Source: Watersipora subatra (taxonomy: Eukaryota > Bryozoa > Gymnolaemata > Cheilostomatida > Watersiporidae). From it: a DNA stretch of 64,000 nt. Position numbers and translations under genes: made by a program. The stretch's first letter is position 1. Every line of letters begins with the position of its first letter. The stretch is from positions 2,790,001 to 2,854,000 of the forward strand of contig NC_088711.1 of assembly GCF_963576615.1 (NCBI RefSeq). Reading direction: 5' to 3'. This document shows, one piece after another, positions 25,501-37,500 of this stretch. Under the pieces are notes generated by a model. It searched no databases. It was not told the origin of the DNA and saw only the letters and a program-made list of their open reading frames with translations.

Positions 25501-28500
25501 ATAAGTAAATATATGGACTTGTGACAGTGCTCTGATAACTTGAACGCTCTGATAATTCGAACACTTTTGCTCGGTCCCTTGAAGTTCGAGTTATCCATGT
25601 TTGACTGTATATTAGTTGTACAAGCAAATATATTAGTTGTACACGCAAATATACTAGTTGTACAAGCAAATATATTAGTTGTACAAGAAAATATATTAGC
25701 TGTACAAGCAAATATATTAGTTGTATAAGAAAATATATTAGTTGTACAAGCAAATACCTATATTAGTTGTACAAGCAAATATATTAGTGGTACAAGAAAA
25801 TATATTAGCTGTACAAGCGAATATATTAGTTGTACACCCAAATATACAAGTTGTACAAGCAAATATATTAGTTGTACAAGCAAATATATTAGTTGTACAA
25901 GAAAATATATTAGTTGTACAAGCAAATATATTAGTTGTACAAGAAAATATATTAGTTGTACAAGCAAATATATTAGTTGTACAAGCAAATATACTAGTTG
26001 TACAAGCAAGTGTGCGATGTGATGAGGCAAATAAGAAAAGCGATGAAGTCTATAGTTGTAGAGGAGTAACCAGAAGTTGCGCATATGGAAATATGATTAT
26101 TAAAAGAGGCAAACTGCACCTTGTTAATCTGTAGGCTTCTCACACTACCGAGTCCAGTTGAGTCCTGTGTAAGGCCGCTGGGACTCGGTGAAAATTTTAG
26201 TTTTTTACCAGAGAGCGGGGAGCCTGCGCTCGGAGGAGTATCCACCCCATTGACTTTGATATTAGGCAGAGGTCTATGATGCACTAGTGGTGTAACTGCA
26301 AATAAAACCTTGGAACTCAAATTCGTCAAATCACATTTAAGAGATAGTTGTTGTAGGACATAATCTACCAGTTCTGACGACTTGTGCAAACTGCTCTAGT
26401 CCGTCACTATGACGGAGTCGGAGTTCCAATATTTCGCTTCATTATCTACTTAAAAGGTTTAAATATGAAATACAGTGACCTGTGAATCTGTATGTTTTAT
26501 TAAGCTTCTTAATAAGTTGAGCATTACTAGTAACAATATCAGGGCAACAGACGGGGGGGGGGGGGGGGGGGGGGATAAACAATAACCTATATTAGACTCA
26601 ATAAATAAAACCAACAAGTCTCTTGAAGTTAGTAGCTAGCAAACTATGAATGTCCAGTTTGGAATGAAAAATAATGTGTTACAGCATAACTGACAACACA
26701 CAAGCTGACATCCATATTACAAATCCTGCACTTTTATTTATAGTTATTTCAAAATTCCGCCTTTTAGCAGGGCAAACGGGCTGAAAGAATAGCAGCATTA
26801 TTGATACATGACCTGAAGTATCCATGTCTTGACATCATTATATTGACATCACCTGCTTTCTAAACACGAACCAAGAACTGTTCCTTTAAAATCCTTGATC
26901 AGCCGAACAGGCAGGTCGCACCAAATATGTGTAGATCAGCTATTTCTTAAAATCTTTCTCGAACCTTTAGTTTATGCAGAAAACAAATCTATGGAAAAGG
27001 ACACAGAATGAATTGAGCCACTACTCAAGGGGCTACAACAGAATGAGTGAAGTTGGTAGCGTTTGCTGGGACTCAGAGCAAGGCAACACGGTAATTGCAA
27101 TGGCTATGTTAGGACATGAGCTACAACAAGTACTACTGTAGCCGGTGATTGTTTACATCAAAATTGGCTGAGCACCTCAAATGTTTAGTATTCGCAGACC
27201 AAACCCTCTCCGTGAACCTTGCCTCACACCATTGTTATTTTACAATCAGTAAACCACTTAACAAAAGTCAAACAAATCCTATAAAAAGAAAAGATATGAT
27301 GGAAATGCTTTAACAAAATATAAATTTCGAGTGCTTTCAGTTATGCTATCGAATCTGCATGAAAAACTTAATAAGATGTGTAAAAATTATGCCAAGAACA
27401 ACTACAACCGCCGAGACAATCCACCGTATCGGCACATCTCAACTACAGGTGATCCACCGTATCAGCACATCTCAACCACAGGTGATCCACCGTATCAGCA
27501 CATCTCAACCACAGGTGATCCACCGTATCGGCACATCTCAACCACAGGTGATCCACCGTATCGGCACATCTCAACCACAGATGGTCCACCGTATCAGCAT
27601 GTCTCAACCACAGGTGATCCAGCATATCAGCACATCTCAACCACAGGTGATCCACCGTATCAGCACATCTCAACCACAGGTGATCCACCGTATCAGCACA
27701 TCTCAACCACAGGTGATCCACCGTATCAGCACATCTCAACCACAGGTGATCCACCATATCAGCACATCTCAACTACAGGTGATCCACCGTATCAGCACAT
27801 CTCAACCACAGGTGATTCACTGTATCGGCACATCTCAACCACAGATGATCCACCGTATCAGCATGTCTCAACCACAGGTGATCCACCGTATCGGCACATC
27901 TCAACCACAGGTGATCCACTGTATCAGCACATCTCAACCACAGGTGATCCACCGTATCAGCATGTCTCAACCACAGGTGATCCAGCATATCAGCACATCT
28001 CAACCACAGGTGATCCACCATATCAGCACATCTCAACCACAGGTGATCCACCGTATCGGCACATCTCAACCACAGGTGATCCACCGTATCGGCACATCTC
28101 AACCACAGATGGTCCACCGTATCAGCATGTCTCAACCACAGGTGATCCAGCATATCAGCACATCTCAACCACAGGTGATCCACCATATCAGCACATCTCA
28201 ACCACAGGTGATCCACCGTATCGGCACATCTCAACCACAGGTGATCCACTGTATCGGCACATCTCAACCACAGGTGATCCACTGTATCAGCATGTCTCAA
28301 ATCGTCAACTCAACCAGCACTTTTCTCACCGTTTGAGCGAGTTTGATACTTATGCATCCAGCACAAGATTAAAGAAGTATAACCGTAATGCACTCAGAGA
28401 CCCCATGAGTTTAGTGTTATGACAAGTTCCTTCTGCAGTTTACTTTCAAAGATGATTTATAATTTATATACATCTTAATATTAGCAGAGCTTTTAGATAA

Positions 28501-31500
28501 ACATCCCTAGATAGGAAGTTTTAAAGAAACTACTACTACCTCCATACAAGAGTAAGTATATCCATCGCAGATATAACCCGGTGATACGTGTCACAGAATT
28601 GTTTTATAAGATTGCATTGAAATAGTTTTGGATCCATCTGTTAACTAACATAGGGTGGTGAATAAAACACAACCTCGATACAGTCTTCCATTGTGTATCA
28701 TTGTCTGCAAGATGAAAAGTATGGAGACTCAAATGCTTTCAGTTTAATTGCAGACAATTCACCGCATACTTTCACCTCATCATACAAATTTCCAAAACAC
28801 GATGTGAACATTAGGCCAATATCTGAGTTTAAACTCGGAGTAATTTCCAAAGCAATATTTGAGGTTCCTTGAAATATAGAAATATTGCTGTTTTGGAAGA
28901 CTAAAGTAAAGGGACTATTGAAAATTAACAATAAACCATAAAAATATGAAAGCAATAAAAATTATCTATGCTAAGTTAATTTAAACTTCTCGAGTATAAG
29001 TTGGATATACCTATGTCTACGTCTCCAAGGTACCTATGTCTATGTCTCCAAGGTACCTATGTCTATGTCTTCAATGTACCTATGTCTATGTCTCCGAGGT
29101 ACCTATGTCTATGTCTCCGAGGTACCTATGTCTATGTCTCCGAGGTACCTATGTTTATGTCTCCGAGGTACCTATGTCTATGTCTCCGAGGTACCTATGT
29201 TTATGTCTCCAATGTACCTATGTCTATGTCTCCAAGGTACCTATGTCTATGTCTCCGAGGTACCTATGTCTATGTCTCCGAGGTACCTATGTCTATGTCT
29301 CCAAGGTACCTATGTCTATGTCTCCAAGGTACCTATGTCTATGTCTTCAATGTACCTATGTCTATGTCTCCGAGGTACCTATGTCTATGTCTCCAATGTA
29401 CCTATGTCTATGTCTCCAAGGTACCTATGTTTATGTCTCCAAGGTACCTATGTCTATGTCTCCAAGGTACCTATGTCTATGTCTCCAAGGTACCTATGTC
29501 TCCAAGGTACCTATGTCTATGTCTCCAAGGTAACGCTAGAACAAAAAAGCTTCTTTCATTGCTTAAAACCTTACAAATTTAGCTTTTTAAATATAACTTA
29601 GCTAAATAGTGAGAATAGTTTTATACAATGCATTTGTTTTAATGTTATGGACAATCATCAGCAGTATTTATTAACTATATACAATATTTAATGCTATTTA
29701 CAATCATCAGCAGTATTTATCCGAATGTCTCATGTTTGCGAAAGATGGAAACGGTACTTAGGAATGTGTAAGGAAATGCCGTGCAGGCAAATTCATTTTA
29801 AAAAAATTTCCCACTTCAGTCGTTCTTATTTCAATTTGAGGAGTTCCAAATGTGACACATCAAGACCTATTAACATAATATGTAAAGCTTTGACTGTATT
29901 TTCAGTAAATCCATTCCATGTATACAAGCTACACCTCAATAATTACTCTTATGACCACATTACCAAGCGAGACTAGAGATATAATAATTACTCTATGACC
30001 ACAGTACCAAGCGAGACTTTCTAGCGATATAATAATTACTCTATGACCACAGTACCAAGCGAGACTTTCTAGCGATATAATAATTACTCTATGACCACAG
30101 TACCAAGCGAGACTTTCTAGCGATATAATAATTACTCTATGACCACAGTACCAAGCGAGACTTTCTAGCGATATAATAATTACTCTATGACCACAGTACC
30201 AAGCGAGACTTTCTAGCGATATAATAATTACTCTATGACCACAGTACCAAGCGAGACTTTCTAGCGATATAATAATTACTCTATGACCACAGTACCAAGC
30301 GAGACTTTCTAGCGATATAATAATTACTCTATGACCACAGTACCAAGCGAGACTTTCTAGCGATATAATAATTACTCTATGACCACAGTACCAAGCGAGA
30401 CTTTCTAGCGATATAATAATTACTCTATGACCACGGTACCAAGCGAGACTTTCTAGCGATATAATAATTACTCTATGACCACGGTACCAAGCGAGACTTT
30501 CTAGCGATATAATAATTACTCTATGACCACGGTACCAAGCGAGACTTTCTAGCGATATAATAATTACTCTATGACCACAGTACCAAGCGAGACTTTCTAG
30601 CGATATAATAATTACTCTATGACCACAGTACCAAGCGAGACTTTCTAGCGATATAATAATTACTCTATGACCACAGTACCAAGCGAGACTTTCTAGCGAT
30701 ATAATAATTACTCTATGACCACAGTACCAAGCAGACTTTCTAGCGATATAATAATTACTCTATGACCACAGTACCAAGCGAGACTTTCTAGCGATATAAT
30801 AATTACTCTATGACCACAGTACCAAGCGAGACTTTCTAGCGATATAATAATTACTCTATGACCACAGTACCAAGCGAGACTTTCTAGCGATATAATAATC
30901 TTTTTGGTTGTGAAAAAGGCAATTAAAAAAGAGAACCGAGTTATTTATGGCTGCAAGGATTCTATTAAGGATTCTATTAAGGATTCTAACGGATGTGCAC
31001 TAGAGAGATACTTTTGGGCCCATAGTTAGTAAAACGAAAAGGTTTACTTAAGACATGAGATGAAGAAGGTAGCAATTTTATTCTGTATGTTGTCATGAAC
31101 AATCTCAGTTCAAACTGTAAGGCACAAGTTGCTATCAAATGTGTGCAATCGTTTAGGTATCACACCTTAGCAATAATGTTGTCCTACAAACCGCCCGAGC
31201 AGAGATTGTAGCCTACATATGATGGTGCCATAATGATGCAACCATCATTTTCACCGTAGCCAAAGCGTGTTGCACAATGTACGCACGCGTGCCTTTAGCT
31301 TATGACTATAAATATTCTACAGACAGAGGGTAAAAATAGCCTAAGAAGTACTCTACCTGCTCTTGATGTCTGATTGGAAGGTATACTTTCTTTGCTCCTG
31401 CTGATTGCTGACCTTAGCCTACAATCAGCAGACAGCAGTTCCTAGATACGAAGATGAGAGGTAGATGAAAGGAAATGCAACATTGAACTGTTTATGTTTG

Positions 31501-34500
31501 ATACTGAAGCTAGCAGCACTACTCTGACCTCTTAAGTACACAAACCCTGATATACATAGGCGGGAATAACAGCTGACTGGATATATATATAGTACAGTAG
31601 ACTATGGAGTGTGAGGTCGAAGAGAGGACATCTCTCCATACTAAATCCTTCCATTATTGCGTAAAATAAAGTGGCATGGGCCAAATTTGATTTGGTCAAT
31701 AAATGGGAAGATTACAAGCAAAGGAATAAGGTAGAGGGAAACAGATGACAGCAGAAAATAGGCAAGAGAGGGAATTAGACAGCAAAGATAAATAGATTAT
31801 ACAGACAAATAGACACCAGGAGAAAACAGGCCACAGTGAGAGGCTACAGAGAATAATGAGTCACCAAATAGTAACGAAAGCCACAAAAGACTACAGAAAG
31901 AAATAGGTCGCAAAGAGAATGAGACCTCGGAGATAAATTGGTCAAAAAAATAACTAGACCTCAGAGATATTTTGCTCAAGAAAGAAACTAGGTAACAAAG
32001 GGAACAAGACGACGGGGAGAAATAGGCCATGTAGAGAACTAGACTACACAGGGTAATCGAATTAAATGACTAACTGATAGTGAATTAAAGTACAGCTTTC
32101 ATACTGGAAGCTATACATATTTCCCATACCTAACGTAGTATAAAGCATAAAGATCATGCAAATATGAAAGAATTATCATTTGACTTAACACGGTCCAGCT
32201 CTGACCTCGAAAAGTAAAAAACCTCAATGTATTGTCACCCAGCCCTTTTATAGACATTAGGAATTGGCCACAGTTTACATGAGCGAATTTCAGTACAAGT
32301 TACAGCCTACAATAAAATAATACATTCACCATGCTGCTTCCCCTGAAACTAACCAGCAATTGTAACATAAACAGACACGGGCGAGCCGAGCCGTGAGCTT
32401 ATTACGATGTCAATATCGGCAAGCAAATGAATGGTTATTGGTGGAGTGCTCATAGACAATCACTGGTCTTCCTAGTTTCCATCCTAGTAGGTTGAACATG
32501 GTGTTTATTGAGGCTTATAGTTTCCTTCAATGCTTCGGGTCATATCTTTGCAAATCCATAATGAATTATACGCTGCTGTACGCTGACTCAATTGTGTACT
32601 ACCAAGCAGTTTATACATAGCTTAAAGGTTGACTCGCAACAAAATTCACATTACAGTTTATTTGGTATCAAAAGATTCACCATGTCTTACTCTGCTGTGT
32701 TGTAGATGCAAAATAAGTGGAAATGTGATTACAAGCTCTTAAAAGCTCAAAAACGAACAGTTAATTGCCGCCATCACGAAAACGCCATAGGTCGGAATCA
32801 ATTTATTTCTCTGACGTACTCAAGCAATTTGGTTATTGTTTTGACTGTGATGTTATCATGTAAATTGAAAGGCCAGTGAAAGGCTCAATATAGAACTTCT
32901 CATAGCACTAGTTTATGACAAACACTTCGGGTTTTACCGAAAAGCCCGTATCAAATATACATTAGATGCCGCTACTTTACAGTTTCGTTTCAGCTTGGTC
33001 TAATCATCTAGTCGTAATCTGATCATGTAACCCACACTTCCTGCCAAACAGCTCAATTAATTTCTGCAGCATTTTTTGACTATCACAGGTGACAAACAGG
33101 CTCGTAATGTTTATCAGAGGATGATATGCACTCCTTCCAGCTAAGGTTAAAAAATTAAACAAATTTTTACGATAGGTTTTGAAATATCAGCGCTCGAAAT
33201 GACACCATTACAATGATGATGAAATAGACGCGTGAGGACAATAGACATGGCTTTATTGAATGCAAGAAGTATATTCGTGAAAATGTTTCGACGACAGAGG
33301 TTGCATGAAAGTGTAAACAGAAGCCATTTTGTTCAGCTACATCCCATTTGAGCCGTTTTGGAAAGAGATTCTAATCTACGGTGCTTTCGTGATGGCTGCG
33401 ATTTACTGTTCGTTTTTGAGCTTTTAAAAACTTGTAATCACATTTCTACATATTTTGCACCTACAACACAGCAGAGTAAGACATCATGAACCTTTTGATA
33501 CCAAATAACTGTAATGTGAATTTTGTTGCAAGTCAACCTTTAAAGGTTGGTCTGTCCTTGTTAGAAGAAGCATTTATTAATGGTGACTTTACTGGAACGT
33601 AATGGTGACTAGCTAAGACTTAATACTATACCATGTATTATAGTACCTACAATATAAGTAGCTCTAGGCTACCATCTTATCATTTGCATGGTTTAATTAA
33701 CTTTGAAGAGTGTTTTGCACCACATTAGAGTTTTTAAATTGGCAGCTGTACAGAAACCTGCTAGCTGGAGAGCACCCTAGCATTGCAAGTAACAATGGAA
33801 ATAGAAAGGGCATACTGAAGCCTGAGTACTGATAGAGAATGACCAATAGTGTTGATAAGTGAATGACAAATAATGAGTGAGTAATAGTGAGTAACTAATA
33901 GTGAGTGACCAATAGTGAGTGAGCAATAGTGAGTGAGCAATAGTGAGTGAGCAATAGTGAGTGACCAATGGTGTTTGGGCAATAGTGGGTGAACAAAAGT
34001 GGGTGGCCAATAGCAGCCCTACCTGCTGATGATTGATGGCTTTCTCTCCCTAAACTCATTTAAGTCATCCGCCTTCAAAAACTCATTCTCTCTGGTGATT
34101 ATAACATTATTCATGCTGCCAGTAGAAACAGTCCGCTGCCTTTTTTTCTCTTCCAGCAGTCTGCAACCAGTCCAGAAAAAAATTCCCAATTATCTGCAGG
34201 TTGATTAATTTTTATGCAGGTTATCTGCATGATTTAGCTTGCCTCAGACAAGAAAAGTGGTGAATGCAGTTCACTATATAAGAACCAATCCTCAGCAACG
34301 CAATTAACACCATTTTTGGAGAGACAACTATCAGTAGATTTTTACCTCACAAGTACCAGTTAACCATCACCAGCCCGTTAACCATCACCAGTTAACCATC
34401 CCCAGCACCGAGTAACCATCACTCACCGGTACCTTCATCACTCACCGGTGCCTTCATCATTCACCGGTACCTTCATCACTCACCAGTACCTTCATTTCTC

Positions 34501-37500
34501 ACCAGTACCTTCATCACTGACCAGCACCTTCATCACTCACCGGTACCTTCATCACTCACCGGTACCTTCATCACTCACCGGTGCCTTCATCATTCACCGG
34601 TACCTTCATCACTCACCAGTACCTTCATCACCCACCGGTACCTTCATCATTCACCAGTACCTTCATCACTCACCAGTACCTTCATCACTGACCAGTACCT
34701 TCATCACTCACCGGTACCTTCATCACTCACCAGTGCCTTCATCACTCACCGGTACTGTTAAGCTTGACATAGTAAATTAATCCCTCACCCAACACCTTTA
34801 CCGTTGACTATGTACATTTGTGTTCAAGTCATACCATTTTCCATCATGCATTACATGTCTAGCCCAGGCAGAACTTGCATCTACATAAAAACTGACAATA
34901 GTAGGCCAACGACGTAATACAAGGGCCAATTATGTTCAAGGTCGCACAATAACAACTTTGGAAAGTTTAGCAAAACCTACTATAATAGTACTACACCTAT
35001 GTTCATTCATACTGTTTACAGCGACTACATGATGCGTTCTATAAAATTGAGCCCAAAACAAGCAGACACAATAAAACAAAAAATAAATCCTACCTCTGCA
35101 TGATCATACAAGTCTGAGGGCCTATCTTCTTATCCTCTTCCAACCGACGTATTAGCAGCTTTTTACGGCGTTTCAGGTCAGCATCAAGTGGTCGGTAAAG
35201 AGTGGCTGCCAAAGAACCCAACGCAATAATAAATTTATGCACAACTACAGTTGATCATACCAAGACAAGTGTTGATTCAATTTAGTTTGATACATATGGC
35301 AAGAGAGAGAGCCAAAGTTGTTGGAACAGTTAAAGAGACGGGCAAACTAAACAGACAATATTATATTAGGGAGAAAATGTTGTAAACTGAAATTCACTTG
35401 ATAAATGGAGAAACCCTGGCTATCTGCATACCAGTAACAAAAAAAAATGGTGGTCTAGCAGAGGTAAGAACAAGGAAGACGTGGATAACAATTAGGAAGG
35501 AAAGGTGAGAGAGAACCAGGCACTTACCCAGTACCAATCCCTGAAGTACTACCCCGCTAATGAGAGCTACACACCCCTTCAATTCAAACTCATTTAGAAG
35601 GTGTGAGACGAAGGGAGCCATGACAGCCATGCCCACTCCTGAGCCACACATAGCGATGGTAGTTGCTTGCACTCGCCTCTTTTCAAAATAGAAGCCAACT
35701 ATAAGCAATGCAGCCAAGAACATCATGCCAAATCCGATACCTGTAAACAGAATTACAAATGACAGCCAGGAACTTCATTTATTACACAGATTAAAGCTCG
35801 GACTCCAGCCTAATGTTTACCACCGATTCAGGTAGCTGTGTGTAAAGCAGATCTTGCTGATGATATAGGTACTAATCCAGCAGTTGGTGTAAAGCCCTTG
35901 CTATAACATGCAAATTCCCTTGCTAAACCAATAGATTCATGCTCCACTAACTGACCACTCGCAGTACATGGTACAAGTTCAGTAAATATGAGAAATGTTG
36001 CTAATGGATTCATAGACGCATCTTGCACTACCTTACAGGGTAATGACTGCCTAACGCTATCATTGTAAGTGCTCTGTCGAGAATAACTCTGGGGTTATGG
36101 CTCCCCATGGGCACCAATGAGTGCTACTCACATACCCGCCCACCCCCTTTCCCCGCAATCAATGACGGAGATTTTGTGCAAACGCCAGAGAGCAAAAGAA
36201 GTATATTCATATAAAGCACCTTAAAGGAACACCTACATATGTGATTCGCTGTGGACACTGATTAGGAAGATCCTGGAATAAGTAGGAATGCTAGAATCAT
36301 CTACCGGTACTTGCTAATTAGGCTCAGACAACTGTCAAAACAACTGAGCATTGTTGGACATTAGAAGGAAGGATGTCATGAGCTGAGTATTCACATTATA
36401 TTTTTACAATCGTGTTTCTATCCTGTATTACAAATACCTCAAGTGTAAGAGCAATAGGAAACTAAAGTATACAGCCATGCTCTGAGCCTTCAGTAGAATA
36501 GCTCAACAAAAACACAAAGGTCTAGCTGGTAAAAAAATTTAGCAAAATAAGTCAATAATGAGTGGCATCCACCCGTGAGTCACAAACTTTCTAATAGGTA
36601 TCATTCAATTTAACACTGTATTTGAGGTCTGTTTGTGACATAGTTCTCCATGTCACCAACAGGAAAACGTGCGAGATCCTCCCAAGTGCAGGAAAGATAT
36701 AGCCTGTAGAAGGTAAAAAAATTATTGCCAAAAATCCAGAGTACCAAGCCTGGAGTCTACTCTCCTCATCCGCTATTGCATAATATAATAATGTAAAAAT
36801 TTTTGGTTGGAATGTGACAGGAGCCGAAGATCATGAGGTGCATTGAGCGTCACCTCTCCTAAATGTCTACAAGTGTTCTTCATTATATCTGCAAATTGAT
36901 AAATACATATAATCTGTTTACGCATGCTATGCAGTAGTCTTATGACTGGCAGCAAGCGTTGTTATCCATATGCTGCTGCTGCCGCTTACCTGTGCCCAGC
37001 CCAAAGAGGAGCAAGAACATGGGTGGCTTGTTCGCAAATGCAGAGAAAAATATAGAAAGAGAGGAGAGAAAGCATCCACTCATCGCCACTCGTCTGCTGC
37101 CAAATTTGTTACAAAGTGCACTGGCAACCGGCCCTGCAATGACATACCAAGAGCTATGTTAGTCAAACCAGTAAGCCCTTCAGACACAAGTTGTGTACAG
37201 AATAGGGCATACAGCACACTGACTGGTTGCTGATACAACACTGGGTCTGTATGAACACAAAACTACATATACCAAAAGAGAACTAAAAACGACAAGGCGT
37301 GAGCAAGAAAGACTGAAGATTGTGTTGGAGTACCCTCAAAAAGCCAATTATTTGATAATATATGAACAGTAGTAGGCATGAACAGTACAAATCCCTACCT
37401 GAGATCATGTAGACACCTAGAAGCAAGGCTCCCCCAAAGCTTATGTAAGCGGTGATATATGGCTGCTCCTGAGAGGGCACGAGTCTCAGAACATGATCAG

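Noticed and set aside
24303-26134. Several ORFs of 60-130 codons with LVQLIYLLVQ-type repeats
   Set aside because: Read-through of the 21-bp minisatellite. Only the part at 26120-26390 is kept, as a transporter exon.
27331-28422. Long ORFs (up to 363 codons) on both strands
   Set aside because: They are products of the 33-bp minisatellite, whose unit is a multiple of three and has no stops. They lie in an intron of the minus-strand transporter.
29001-29601. Three overlapping plus-strand ORFs of 165-193 codons
   Set aside because: The same 23-bp unit is read in three frames. Equal openness of all frames shows repeat structure, not coding.
29938-30899. CRISPR-like regular array
   Set aside because: The units are contiguous 48-bp repeats with no unique spacers, and the context is animal intronic DNA.
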